Assembly: GCA_022113835.1 (NCBI GenBank)
Contig: JAILWY010000016.1
Coordinates: 3,696,501 to 3,760,500, forward strand
Direction: 5' to 3'
Source of the DNA: Atopsyche davidsoni
Lineage: Eukaryota > Arthropoda > Insecta > Trichoptera > Hydrobiosidae
DNA length: 64,000 nucleotides
Below are positions 1 through 12,600 of the stretch, piece after piece. Numbering within the stretch: the first letter of the stretch is position 1; every line of letters begins with the position of its first letter. Below the pieces are notes generated by a model. The model had not been told where the DNA came from. It saw only the letters and a program-made list of their open reading frames with translations, and made no database searches. Made by a program: the position numbers and the translations under genes.

Positions 1-1217
1 GCTTACAATTTAATTGAATGTATGAAGTTATAATCAAATCACATATAACAATAACAAATGATAAAACTTTCCGTATAAATTTTGATTTAAGTCAAACAAG
101 AACCCTTTCACGATGTCAAGCCATAATATATATTATTTACCTTTTTTATATTATTTATATTGTTCTCCTTTCTTTTATATAAAATCACATTTCCTAAACA
201 AGTTAGAAACGGACAAATCTACGATTTCCTTCTCTTGACATACGTATTTGCTAACTAAAAAACAAATAACAAAGAATTTAAAAGTTTTGGGACATTTCAT
301 AGGGGAGATCTAAACCGGCAAGTCTCCCACTATTGCAATTTAGTATATATAAACTAAAAACTACAAATAGACTTATATAAAGTTTTAAGATTCATTATAT
401 ATTTTTAGTGAAATAATGAAGCGATATTTTAAGTGATGTTTTCAGCATTTTTAAATAGACTTTGACTCTGCAATTAATGGCAAAACTAATCGCGTCTATA
501 AATAAAAAGTGGTAACATCACTAAAATATTTCTTTAAGTGAAAATATTATATTCGAATTCCACCAAGTTTAAAAATATTAAATATGTATAATATAATGAA
601 GCATTGTAATTTTATTGTGGGTATGTACGAGCATATACGCATAAAAAATAGTTAAAAAACAAAGTAAGAATAAAACGATTTTTTTTAATTACTCACTCTC
701 ACCCTGTATTTTTGGTCGTATAATGAAACGTGGCGTAAAAAGCTATAAAATTGAATATCGTGACTTTTAAATTACAAAAACTTCACTATCGAAGGCAATT
801 TCCGACATTCTCACATCCTCTAGTAACGAAAAATGGCCTCAGCGGTAGCAACTTGGCTTCAATAGCCTTTTTTTAATATTTCAGATACTTTTACACATAT
901 TTTATTTAAATATTAGATCATGGTTTTTATATTATTTAAGCGTGTTTATTGTGCAAATATACCGAACAACAAAATAATGCAAAACGGTTTTCTCATGTTA
1001 ACGTTTGTGCTATTTTGGTATAATATGTTTTAAAAACTGCTTCTGTTGCTTTCAAGTGTCACAAAAATAATACTACCATAAATCACAGGCAGAAAAAGCT
1101 TATTTTTAGTTTTTTAAGCTACGATGCTTAGGAGCCGTGGCTGCGAGTTGCCATTGAGAAGACCTCGGCTTCATGAATGGAAGTCGACATAAATTATGGA
1201 TCGCCTTGTTCTATGAA
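1..1217. other. AT-rich non-coding stretch
   Basis: AT-rich DNA with many stops in all frames. I see no exon, RNA gene or repeat that I can support. It is either intron of the ADAMTS-like gene or upstream DNA; the window cannot decide which. Confidence 0.6.
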
Positions 1218-1411
1218 AAACTGGCTATCGTAACCTGTTATTTGAGAATACATCTTTTTTACGCATTGTGCGTAACTCGGGGCTTGGGAATGATGAATCG
1301 AGCTGGGAGATGACTTCAGACTTATTAGCATTCTTCGAGGAGCCGTGCGTCCCCATTATGTGGCCAGATCAATCAGAATGGCCAGCACCAGAGAATAGAG
1401 GAATTCTGTAA
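1218..1411 (+). pseudogene. Unrecognised coding-like fragment, open to a TAA at 1409
   Basis: The frame through 1262 (CGC) is open from a TGA near 1214 to TAA at 1409-1411, and lacks an early ATG. Its composition is richer in GC than the surroundings and the translation looks protein-like, for example SSWEMTSDLLAFF followed by EEPCVPIMWPDQSEW. I do not recognise the family. It could be a decayed exon, a transposon ORF tail, or a chance frame. No splice sites stand out, and it does not resemble a thrombospondin repeat. Confidence 0.3.
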
Positions 1412-1950
1412 ATTAATTAAATTTTATTCAGCTCCGTAGGAAATCTGTTCAAGCCAGCGTTTGAATTATATATAGTTTTACAAATGCCTTAAATCATTCG
1501 TTTGACAAATAAAGGTATTTAGTGAATATAATAAGCAACAAAAATAATTCTGAAAACAAGGTTTTGAACATAAAAAACCCATAGGGTAAATATTATTTGT
1601 ATTAGATATTTTGTTTAAAAATTTAATAAATTTCAATCGATAATTTCAGTACTTGAAAAATCATGAAGTAATGCTTTTAAGAGTATTTTTTGCTTTTTAA
1701 ACTCGAGATAACAAACATTTTTCACAGTATTATGCCTCATTATACAATAAAAGCCCACAATGGGTAAACGACAGTCACACCCGCATTTTAAGACAAGCTG
1801 CTTAAAAAAAAATTTCATTGCATTGTAATTTTATCTTCAATTTGTTTAATATAAATACCCAGTGTGCACCTTGTAATTAAATATTTTTGAGTATTACAAG
1901 TATTATTATTAAGTAGTACTATTATAAAGTATTATTTTGAGTATTTAAGT
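1412..1950. other. AT-rich non-coding stretch
   Basis: No gene seen. The last 80 bases repeat GTATTACAAG-like words directly before the inverted-repeat element. Confidence 0.5.
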
Positions 1951-2142
1951 ATTACAAATGAATGAATTATGTCACGAATAAACCATATTTTAGTCAATCT
2001 TTTATACGTTTACTACAATTCTTATCATTGACAGTAAATTGATTTTTTTGTGAAAAATCTTTTGTGTTAATTTACACCTATGCTTACAATACAGTATATG
2101 GCTATCCCCTGATTCTGCTCGCAGGTTGTGGGGTTTGCAAGG
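1951..2142 (+). repeat. Left long inverted-repeat arm
   Basis: Matches the reverse complement of about 3443-3655 with few mismatches and one indel of about 35 bp. A sub-sequence (CTATCCCCTGATTCTGCTCG at 2102) recurs in degraded form at 3150-3195, 49141-49210 and 58080-58120, so this sequence is dispersed in the genome. Confidence 0.75.
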
Positions 2143-2236
2143 TGAGGCTTCATTATTGAGTTTGTGTCGCGAAAAATATGTGCATAAATTCTAAAATATC
2201 ATACATTTTGGACATTATCAAACAGAGGCCAACGAA

Positions 2237-2321
2237 CATGTGGAAAATCACTCAAGTATTTTATTAAAAAATATTAAAATGGTATTCCACCAAGTACTCT
2301 CTGTCAAAAATATTGAATTCC
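2237..2321 (+). repeat. Miniature element R1, partial copy
   Basis: Contains GTGGAAAATCACTCAAGTA, then TTCCACCAAGTACTCTCTGT, then CAAAAATATTGAAT, the right half of the family seen complete at 25673-25873. The left half is missing here. Confidence 0.65.
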
Positions 2322-2559
2322 TTGTAATAAACTTTAAAGCGCAAACGAATTAACATAGCCGGCGTTTTGCAAATGTATCAAAAATAAACTCAATCACCAA
2401 GCTACTTCTCGGCCTAATCTCAAAGTTAATTAAGTACTGGGCATCAATTCCGAATGTTTCCCAACCGATCGCAAGTTAAACGCTCTCGATACAAGGTTCC
2501 CTAAAAATACCGATCGATAAATCATCTGAAAAATAACTATGGTTGTGAAATGACTGCAA

Positions 2560-2700
2560 GGCCGTCGGCGGTGCCTCCCGTCCCTGCGAGCGGACGCCGC
2601 CGAGTGACGTGCCCCGACTTGGTCCGGCGCCAGGCGTCGCCATGCCTTGTTTGCTGGCGGCGATAATAGCTCATCAGCGTGGACGTCCTTCTTCTTCTTG
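2560..2700. other. GC-rich island inside the inverted-repeat element
   Basis: A sharp GC- and CpG-rich patch within AT-rich DNA. An open frame crosses it from 2609, but it runs into a poly-A tract coding lysines and looks accidental. The bases near 2695-2712 (CTCTCCTCAT on +) resemble the palindromic core of repeat R2. No function assigned. Confidence 0.35.
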
Positions 2701-2739
2701 TACCTCTCCTCATAGAAAAAAAGTTAAAAAAAAAAAAAA

Positions 2740-3085
2740 AAAAAATTTTTATAATGATAACAGTACCTTTGTATTATGTCTTCAATACACCGGGTCATCA
2801 TCAGATGCATCACTAAAGTTGGTACTTGTTTTTTATCCGACCACCAAAAAACTTGTACCTAACCTAACCCAACGAATCGAGCGGTCGTGGAAATCTGCAA
2901 AGGAACGAAATAAACGCCACAACGGGACTCATCGTCATTTGATAGATTCTTATCTCTGCGAGTACATGTACATTAAAAAATTTTGGTGGTCGGATAAAAA
3001 ACAAGTACCCTAAATTTTACTGTTATCATTATAATAATGGATCTTCACGAATCAAACGCCTTGTCCCTCCACAAGACTAGATTTT
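2740..3085. mobile_element. Degraded foldback element, same family as 17815-18045
   Basis: Shares ATAATGATAA-AGTACCTTTGTATT, the word CAATACACYGGGTCATMATC and the flank GATCTTCACGAATCAAA with the copy at 17815-18045, in the opposite orientation. Most of the second arm is missing and a 189-bp miniature element sits in its place. Confidence 0.6.
2821..3009. mobile_element. 189-bp miniature inverted-repeat element
   Basis: The termini are a perfect 29-bp inverted repeat beginning GGTACTTGTTTTTTATCCGA; the right copy occupies 2981-3009. It has no coding capacity and lies inside the foldback repeat at 2740-3085. CTAAA occurs near both ends but not directly flanking both, so the target duplication, and therefore the superfamily, is unresolved. 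Confidence 0.75.
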
Positions 3086-3442
3086 TTATTTTTTCATTTG
3101 GTCAATTTCCCATAGTTCTTATGGATAAGGTTGTAAACATGGTGTGCGGCTATCTTCTGTTCCTACGCGCAGGTTTTGGGGCTTGCAAGGTAAGATGTAC
3201 ACTGTACATGTTATTGAGTTATGCAGGGAAAATGGGTGTATTAACCCTTCTTATGCATGAGTTGATAAATAAATAAAATAAATAACAAGAATAGGCATTT
3301 AAAATAAAATATGATCATTGATCATTCTATCCTTGATCAGTTTTACTTATTCGGCCGTGCTTTTGACTTCCAGCCACTGGCGTAACTCAACAATGCATCT
3401 GGGATGCATGAACTTTAAAATAGCACTTTTAAATTAATTGCA

Positions 3443-3655
3443 AACCCCACAACCTGCGAGCAGGATCAGGAAATAGCCAAATACTGTATTGTAAGCATAG
3501 GCGTATATTAACACAAAAGAAAACAAATTATCTTGGATTTTTTTAATAAGATTTTTCACGAAAAAATCAATTTACTGTCAATGATAAGAATTGTAGTAAA
3601 CGTATAAAAGATTGACTAAAATATGGTTTATTCGTCACATACTTCATTCATTTGT
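3443..3655 (-). repeat. Right long inverted-repeat arm
   Basis: Reverse complement of the left arm. It ends in TTCATTCATTTGTAAT, mirroring the left terminus. Confidence 0.75.
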
Positions 3656-6600
3656 AATAGCAAATACGAAAGCTAATTGGCTAGGTGTACGTTCGCTGTA
3701 AAGACATTTTCTAGATAACTAGTCTCACAAAGCCCTCACAAACAAAAATGATTTGCAATCTCTCAGCCAATCGGCTTTTTATATATATTTTTTTGCAAAA
3801 AATTATTGATTTCTGCTAGTGAAACTCAGGACCTGCAATGCTAAATGAAAACAGTATAAGGTCACAAAAGATCATGTGATTTGCCAATTTCTGATTGAAT
3901 GTTGCAAGCATTTGCTATTTCAGGTGACTGGTAAATATTTCACTTTTCTAAGGTTTTATTGACGTTTTTAGGAGAAAACCTCTCGACAACTTCCACAAGT
4001 AGCGCTTGTGACCGTACCCGACTCATGCATTCGGTGTTTACCTTATCGCAAAAAAGAGAGAAAAAAAGAAAACCTTACCAAAGAAACTGATGACTACAGG
4101 GTTTTGCTTCTACTAAAAAATGAGGGCAATTTATAATTTTTAAAACAACATAACTCAAGCCTAAAACCTCTAACCTAGCCACTCGACAACTTGGCGGTCA
4201 TAATTCAGCAATATACATTAAAAATATTTCTGTCTGCATTGATGATCGAAAATCAGCTTTCATTGTACTTTTTGTTTTTTATTCATCGTCGCTTTAAATA
4301 ATTAGCATTTCAACTTTTGTTGACTGAGGATTTGAGTAAAGTATTCAAATTTTCAAGACGTACGAAAAGCGCGCTGCGAAATTCTAATTCTGAGAAATAT
4401 GTACATTATTTTATTAAATAAACATTGATTTTATGATCCGCGATCGATAGCTAAACCGCTTGATTTCAGCATTCTTAGTATTATATAGTAAAGTTGTATT
4501 TGTTTATTTTTTTAATTAAGTCACACATATACATAAAGCGCTTTTTTACTTAACATGAATACAAAACAATGTCAATTTGTATTTATTTTTTTAAACAATA
4601 AAAGTTTGGCCTCCCCTGTATGTAAACAGAAATTTAAGATCACAATAATTTTAATTCTTTGAGTCATTTTATCTTGATCGTGCCATTCTAGTCTGCCGCA
4701 ACTTTTTAATTAATTGCTTACCAATTTTTTATATGTTCAATCTTTATAAATTATTTCGTTTCAATTCATCATTTTACCGGCTAAATATACTTAAAAAAAA
4801 GACATTCAAGCAATTAATTAATGTCGCTATCAGTTGATCTTGAAATAAAAAATATCACCATTGAATGACTGGGAAATTTAGCGAGTTAAATGAATCGGAA
4901 AAAAATGCCATAAAAATAGAATGATGAATCGAAATAATTATTAATATCAGTAGGTTCGACTGTTACAACATTTACGCGATAATGAATGGGATGGGGAATG
5001 AATACGTCCATGCAAGTCGGTTTGTCGGGCTGTCGGGCCGCTGTCAAAATCGGCATTTATCGGCTGTCAACATCTGTCAAAATCCCGACACTCGCGCCGC
5101 CAACAGCTGATATCGTGTCGGAGGAACAGCTGATCTTAACCAGCTTCAAATATATTTTTTTGCTATCTGGGTCAGTATAATTGCGCTTATAAAACGAAAA
5201 GTCATTCATTTAGAATTTTATTATATTTATTTACGTTAACTAATTAATTAAAATTATTTTTATTATAAACTGAAACATATTTGAAAAGGCCGATTATAGA
5301 TGCAAAAAAAGTTTAAACGTACCCTATCAAAAATTTAAATCTTACCTTAGTTTGATAAAATAAAACAATATGAGGAAACATATATACTTTTATATTCAAA
5401 AAAAGTCGTTAGCTCATTCTCTACTGTGGAAAGGACTCGGCTTAACACCTAAAAATACATCGTATTTCAAAAATCATAATGGATGTTACATGTTACATTT
5501 TCAAGCCTTGAATCATTCCTTACATGCGAATTCTCGTATTTTTTATCAAACCTATTTTTACGGGCTATTTTGGTAATATATCAAAGCGGCACTTTTCAAA
5601 GAACTTGTAGACACGCCTGATAAAATAAAACATACTTTTGATCAATCTTTAATTATACTGTAAAACAGAAATATTCATATTTATTTCAGCGAGTCTTTTC
5701 GGTATCTGATTCAAAAGAAACGTCGCGATGTAGCTACAATCAAAATATTTGCGAAGTGAAATAAACGTTTTTATCAACAAAAAACATATTTTTTTCTACG
5801 AAAAGTATTTTTAATGACATCTCTGTTCAAATACTTCTCACTGACTGAATATTCATTCACTGTTTATTGAATATTCATTGGACAAGTAAAATTAATCTTT
5901 TTTATTAATTTATAAGTATATGTTTTATTTGAGCGCTTTTGAGCAAATTTATAAGGTATTACTTATTTTTTTGTCATTTGTAGAATAAATCACTTATACT
6001 GACATACACTACTTTCTTATGTTAATAATATTAAATATTAAACATTTATAAGTATTACAAGTAAAAAATATTATTACAACATTTTTTTTCTCAGTAAATA
6101 TTTCAGTTAAAGTTAAATATTTTATAGTAAAAATTAGATTATTTTCAACTCTATTATTAAATTAACAAAGCAACAGTTAATTCAGAATCTTACATTTTTC
6201 ATTTCATTAGCTAGCCTTTGATATTAAAAGTCAAATTTTCAAATGCAAAATAAAAAATAAAATAGCAAAAAAGTACTAGAAGCATAGTAAATATTTTTGA
6301 TGTTGTGTTTGATCTAACACGTGATGATTTTAAGCAACTATAAACTTACTTAAAAAAAATATTTATCACAAAAACACATAAGATGTATTATTATCTCATC
6401 CGATTCAGTTTCACGACATAATGAGAGCAAACAAACAATAACACATTCCTTCATACTGTTCAGGCTTTACATGTTTGGATCTTCGCGAAAGTAGTGTTGT
6501 GTGTATAATCTTATATTTACGGTAGAAGAAATCCTTTTGAAGATTTCCGCAACAATACGTGCAGCTTGGAGCACTCTGCGTACAGGGCGCTTCGATAATC

Positions 6601-7143
6601 TTACAGTTAAACCCGTTACTGCTGCACACTTACAGTAAATTAACCCCATGCTGCGTTACGGAAGTACTACTGCAAAAGTAAACAGGTGTCAGAAAGGCTT
6701 TGCTACTTTTTTTGCGAGGGTTGCAACTATATTTGCTTTAGATATATGAAAAATAAAAGTCAGCCCTCAATATTATTTTTTTTACAATATATACCATTTT
6801 ACATAAAATCTATAAAACGTGCTACTTTCTCGGATACGTTTATAAAAGCAAGTAACATTATAGAGAAAATGAATCCAGTATACAAAATATTTTATGTACC
6901 TTGAATAATAGCGATTTCAAAAATGCCCAGACTTATGACTAAAATTTTATAAAAATCTGTTTTTGCCTGACTTATCCGACCTTCTCTTGGAGTGTTTATG
7001 ACTGAAAACACTACCCTTTCCCAAGATGAAATAAGATCTGCTCTCGGCGCATCATTCAAGCAGCGGATATTGAATCAAGCATAAAACTGACCCCGAGCCG
7101 CTTCCTCTAGGAAAATCTTGACCGGAATTACGTGAGGGCGGTG
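3656..7143. other. AT-rich non-coding stretch
   Basis: Long AT-rich DNA. Reading frames of 60-83 codons occur here but are rich in Phe, Tyr, Asn and Lys as expected by chance, without motifs. No RNA gene or repeat recognised, apart from GTCGGGCTGTCGGGC-like short repeats near 5020-5060. Confidence 0.5.
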
Positions 7144-7643
7144 CTCATTCGACCCCTGCGATATTTATTTGCAAAAGAAATCCGCACCCTTCTTTACCAA
7201 CTTACCCTTCCGCATCACTGAGCAGACAACGCTTTATTCAATTTGAAACTTTTGAGATAATGATTTCGATATCAAAGCACCTCCTTGAATTTTTTTTTTA
7301 TTATCACTCGTTCGTTAAATTTTTTAATTAAAAAATACGTCATTTTTATGAACATTAACAAGTCAGAAGATGCATATATCATGTATGTAAATTGTCTTAA
7401 TTTTCTCATTCGACCCCTGCAATATTTATTTGCAAAAGAAATCCGCACCTTTTTTTACCTACTTACCCTTCCGCATCACTGAGCAGACAACGCTTTATTC
7501 GATTTGAAACTTTTGAGATAATGATTTCGATATCAAAGCACTTTCTTGAAAATTTTTTAAATTTTATTTTATTATCGCTCGTTCGTTAAATTTTTCAATT
7601 AAAAAATACGTCATTTTTATGAACATGCGTGTAAATTGTCTTA
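7144..7643. repeat. Tandem duplication, two copies of about 261 bp
   Basis: Copy 1 (7144-7404) and copy 2 (7405-7643) both start CTCATTCGACCCCTGC and share CGCATCACTGAGCAGACAAC and TAATGATTTCGATATCAAAG in order. Differences are few substitutions and short indels, so the duplication is fairly recent. It does not contain a convincing gene. Confidence 0.85.
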
Positions 7644-9539
7644 AATGTTGGTATTCGGTATATAATTTTTTTGTGTAAAGGTATCATTACTTATATTTTT
7701 CACTTTCAATATAAAAAATAATATTTTACACCCCTTTAAAATGGATATCTTGTGACGTGTGAGGTTTTTATACCCAGGACCTCTGCATACTCTGTGACGC
7801 CGTATAAGTACGTACCTGTATTCGCGAGTCTCACATTGTACTCGTACTCCTTAAATATGAATAACACTCCGTGAGGGGATACCAGGTATCGCGTATCGCG
7901 TAATAACACTTTGTGAAGGGATACTGTGTGTCGTGTAATAAGCTCTCTCGGAAAATTTTCTATAAATTGTGAAACATTTTCAATCATCTGTGCATCGATT
8001 CCTGTGTGACGTAATAAAGCCCAGACAGCTCGCTCGTGAATACGCGAGATTCTCGCAGCTTGTGTGAAGTGTTCAAATAACGGAGCAAATAAACAGACAA
8101 TTTTAATATAAAAATAGCACAGTGAATATTCAATTTGTTAGCATTATCGTTTCTGGCTGAAAACTGCCCCTTTTTAGATGATTTTTTCATTTCATGAGTC
8201 ATGAGTCGTTTAAAATATTTTTTTGTGTGTTCAGTTTCGCCAACCTCAATTGATGGCTTTTTTAAACAGTCACTCATGCTTAAAAACACAACACTAAGGG
8301 TTGGAAAATAACAAAAATATATTTATGACAAAATGTGATACTACCATGTACTTTCTGTATAATCAATAACAATAATGGTACTCGATTTTATTGACTAAAT
8401 GTTTTTGTATAAAAACTAACAATCTTTGCATTGCAGTCTGTAAATTCTCAACATTCATCTTAATGATGTATTGATGTTTCAAGAGCTGATAAATCCGTGG
8501 TAGCCACAACAAAAAGATGTAACAAGTGTTATCATTTGAAAATGTTAAAACTCTTATTAAAGTATTTTTTTTCTCATTGGACACCAATAAAAAAGAATCT
8601 TCTAATAGATCATCAATCTGATGTTGAAACAGCTGATTGGTTTTGTGGTCGTATCTTTACTACCAAGTCATAAAACACAATTGAGTTAATTAGACAGAAA
8701 ATATTTCAATCCCAAGCAAAAATTATAGAAACATTAAATAAATAGAGCTTCTTTACAGCAGTATAAGAAATCTCATCACTATTGTAACAAGTTTATGTAG
8801 GTCTAATGGTAAGAACCCGAATAAAGTTATAAATATTAATAATGTCTCTATTAAAGAACGACCGGCACGCGAGGATAAATGTAAAAAGAAATGGTAAATC
8901 ATAGAAAGTAGGGAAGTAAAATAAACGATATACCACGCAGCAAATAAAAAAACTTATTTTAGGATACGGAACTCGTGAAGGAAACCGAACATCTTTTGAC
9001 TTTTTTATCGGTTTATTTATAAATATCATCGCGAACATTCTGTATTTACTAAGTCAGATAAAATTTTAAGACTTCATATATCTCTTCGATATGACTTTAT
9101 GTAATTTTTAAAAATCGCAAATTTATTCAACTCCATGAACTGCATATAATATTAAAACTATCCATGTGGAAAAAATATTGTATCTAAATTTAATCAATGA
9201 ATTAATTACTGCCATTGTGCTAACTCTCTGGTTCTAAATTATTTAATAACTGTTACCATTAATTTAACAATAAGAATGTTTCCTTAAATTAATTAAGTCT
9301 GCGATAAAATAAATAATTAAATTCGCAGTCATTCTCATAGTTGGATATTCTAAAATAAAACATGCAATCTAATCATAATCTTGTCCGGATGTTTCATACG
9401 TTTAACCAAGAGCATCTTCTGTAAACTTTACACTTCCTACCTGAAACTCGCTTTGGATCCACGGTTTATCATAAAGACTTTAATTTAAGTCGCAATGTAG
9501 TTAACTCCGGTATTTCCCACAAAATTCACGAACAAATTG
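7644..9539. other. Non-coding stretch with small local duplications
   Basis: Minus-strand frames at 7736-7987 and 7984-8289 abut, but show no known domain and overlap a local duplication around 7855-7945 (AACACTCCGTGAGGGGATAC against AACACTTTGTGAAGGGATAC). I treat them as chance frames. Confidence 0.45.
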
Positions 9540-9606
9540 CATTCAGCCGGCGCTAAATGCAGCCGCACCTGTTCCTGGTGACGTCACGACACGAGTGATG
9601 CAATGG
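9540..9606. promoter_or_regulatory. GC-rich patch with a perfect CRE and an E-box
   Basis: CACCTG (9566-9571) lies 7 bases before the palindrome TGACGTCA (9579-9586), inside a compact GC-rich patch in otherwise AT-rich DNA. CREB/ATF-type bZIP factors bind this palindrome in animals. That it works as an intronic enhancer is inference only. Confidence 0.3.
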
Positions 9607-12600
9607 ACTGCAGTTTCTATGGCAGTAACCAGAATGGCTGACATGCATAAATGCCGTGTCTTGAATAAATAACAAGCACCTCTAAATATATTTCACATCA
9701 ATTAAAATCAACCCCGCATCTACGAGTATTCTAAAACTTTAATCGAGTGCTGAAAAATGTGATGCTTTTTTCGTTTGACTTGTTAGCGCCTCGATGCAAC
9801 ATCAAAAGGATTCGCTGATTTGAGTCGCTTCAGTAGTGCGCCTTACTCGTTATCAAAATAAGGCTTTTTTTTCTGAATCAACGGCGTGATGATCATAAAA
9901 AAATCCAGCTTGAGTAACATTTGAAATTTATCACTTTCGATTTAAAACGAAATTTTACAATAACAGAAAACATTATGAATTTTTAAAAGTCTTACAGTTT
10001 TTATTTTTAGAAGTTTTGTGTGGTTAATTTATATATTTTTATTCATTAATATAAACAAGACAAACTGTATTTATTTCCAATATATATAAAAACTTGTTAG
10101 CTTTGCTCAATCACAGCCTAAATATATTAAACAAAATACTTATCATTAATATTCTGCATTACTTTAATGCTGCTCAGTGGCATAATTATTTATATTCTTC
10201 CACCTTTTTCAAAGTAATCAACATCTTTTTGGTATTACAAAATATGTAAAATATTTGTGAAAACATTAAAATTAAAGACCACATTCATAAAGTCTCCTTT
10301 CTAACCCCGGAAAATGCCTCACCATTTATAACTGAAACATTTGATTACTTAATTAACACTGGCTTAATTTCAGAATCCAAAAACATTATTAAGATACATT
10401 TCTTTATTTCTATACTCGGTGTGTATATGGGTCAGAGCTTTTTTTACATTTTGAGAATTATAAATTTTTCAGCGTTTAAAATGATCCTAAATTACCTATG
10501 CTTAAGCAAAATGAAAAATGTAATGTTTTATTGTTAATTACTTGCATAAACTCTTATTTTCCTCCCTTTTTTCTTTGCCCTTCTTCCTCTTTGTTCTCAG
10601 TAGGTAATAATCTGACCTTTTAGTCGGAGAATTTTTGTATTTGAATATAAAACCCAAAAATGTAAATGGATTCCAGGTAATACTAAATTGTTAAGCACCT
10701 GAAAATGCTTTCTAATTAACTGTCGACCTTTAAAAACGGAATCCTGAAATAAAACATGTACATAAATCAATTAAAGTACCCAGATTTATATAAAACATTT
10801 AAACCAATCACAGAATATTAAAACGCATGACGTAAAAAAATATTGAAACTAGACCGTTTCATCGGCCAATCGGGTTTTTTTTTTTTTTACTAGACAGTAA
10901 TTAAAACCTGAATATATTAAATAGTACGCAAGTATGGACAAATGTAAAAGCAAAGTGGAAGTAGGGAAGGGGAGGAATAATAATGAACGGGCGAAGGGTA
11001 AAATGGGGTTCCGAAAAATCCTTGACTTTGTGACACTTGAACTAAAACTGTGCAAATTATAGTTGTTTCAATGAATTAAGAAATTCGATTTTAAATGAAT
11101 AGTTATTTTAATTTTATAATTTTTCACTGGATTACAATAACTATAGTTGTAAATTAATCATTTATTAATCAATATGTAAAATAAGTGTGCTAGTTTATTT
11201 CATATTTTACAAGAAAGTAGTATGAATCGTCGAAAAAATAATGTATTCGTATTGCCGGTTTATTTTTTTATTTCTTAAAATCGAAATTTGATGAATCAGT
11301 AAACATTATTTTTATAAGAGATAGAATAGTTTAAAAGAGCGTAAAAATAATTTACAAAGAAATAATAAAAAATAAAAATCGTTGTGAACGCGATCGCTAG
11401 AATCTAATACCGTTTTTATAAACAGAAAAAATTATGTTTACTGATAAATCATCCTGTATACCTGCTTGACAAATTTCATTAAACACGATTCGTTGCACAG
11501 GTCTTTCTGTTATATTATAGTAAATATATAAGGGTAGAATCTTACATCTTGTACAATAGTAATATACTGTGTAGAGAAAATATAAAGAAAATATTTTTTT
11601 CGTTTTGTTTAAAATATACAGTGTAGGAAAGCTTGCATCTGTACTTGGCATAACTAACCTACTTCAGGCGTTACCCGACGTTGTTTTGTAAGCATTTTAT
11701 TCTCTGCCTTTGTGTTTTAAGCGCAACATAATTTCAGTAATAAACGAGAAATTCCTTCGCAGCTGACGTACAAGTCTTCCAGGATAAATATTCTTGGCTA
11801 TCCAGGGCATATTAAAATATAACGAAGCTCCTTTAAAAACATGTCAACCATCCTTGGAATACCCTTGAATTCTCTTAAGATAATTTTTTATTAAAAATTT
11901 GCCTTGTACTTTATTTTAAGGAGATTTTTTTACATGATCCTTTGTTATGAATGTAAATTTTTCACTAAATTTACTAAGAATAATATATTAATGAGATATT
12001 TTATTCATTAAAGTCAAACCTGTCTTGTTTAATGTCAACATAATTAATTATAGAAAAAAAAACGTAATCAAAACAAACTCTGAAATTGAAAAAAATTAAG
12101 ATACCGATAAATTTAACTACAAATTAAAAATTTGTAATTAAAAGAGCTTTTAATATAATACAAAATGTCAATTAATTAATATATTGACGGGGAAACTTTA
12201 TTAAAATAACGGTTTTTACTGACACAGAAAATACTTTGTGGAATTCCATTTAGATTTTATTTTATTTCATTTTCCATAAAATAAATCTTTTTTAGTGATT
12301 TTCCACATTTTCTCTTCATTGAAATTTCCAACATAGAAAATTGGCGAGACTCGTCACAAAATATTAAGATAATAAATAATTTTATCGTCATTAATAATAT
12401 ATTTTTTCTTGATAGAATAAACTTTGTGATGCCCAAACTAATAACTTCGAGTAACTGCAGTTGGAGTCTCATTATTTTTCTCAGTGCATTATTGGCTGAA
12501 GTTTTTGTTTGAGAAAGTCGAACTGCTTGCTGGCGGTATACTTACTCTCCTGCCGTACGTTGTATCCTCCAGATAATATTCCAGCTGAAGTAGCTGAGCA

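Larger units (their letters stand above)
1951..3655. mobile_element. 1.7-kb element with long terminal inverted repeats
   Basis: The left arm (1951 to about 2142) and the reverse complement of the right arm (about 3443-3655) match closely over some 190 bp. Both begin ATTACAAATGAATGAA and share words such as GACGAATAAACC/CACGAATAAACC, CAATCTTTTATACG and CGCAGGTTGTGGGG. The right arm carries about 35 extra bases near 3520-3555. Between the arms lie a hAT-like miniature-element copy (2237-2321), a GC-rich unique island (2560-2700), a foldback repeat (2740-3085) and a further 189-bp miniature element. No transposase reading frame is seen, so this looks like a composite non-autonomous foldback structure. 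A target-site duplication could not be assigned. Confidence 0.7.

Noticed and set aside
2855..2872. CCTAACCTAACCC resembling the insect telomere repeat
   Set aside because: Only about two units; chance level, with no array around it.
7736..8289. Two abutting minus-strand frames (83 and 101 codons)
   Set aside because: No domain, AT-driven composition, and overlap with a local duplication.
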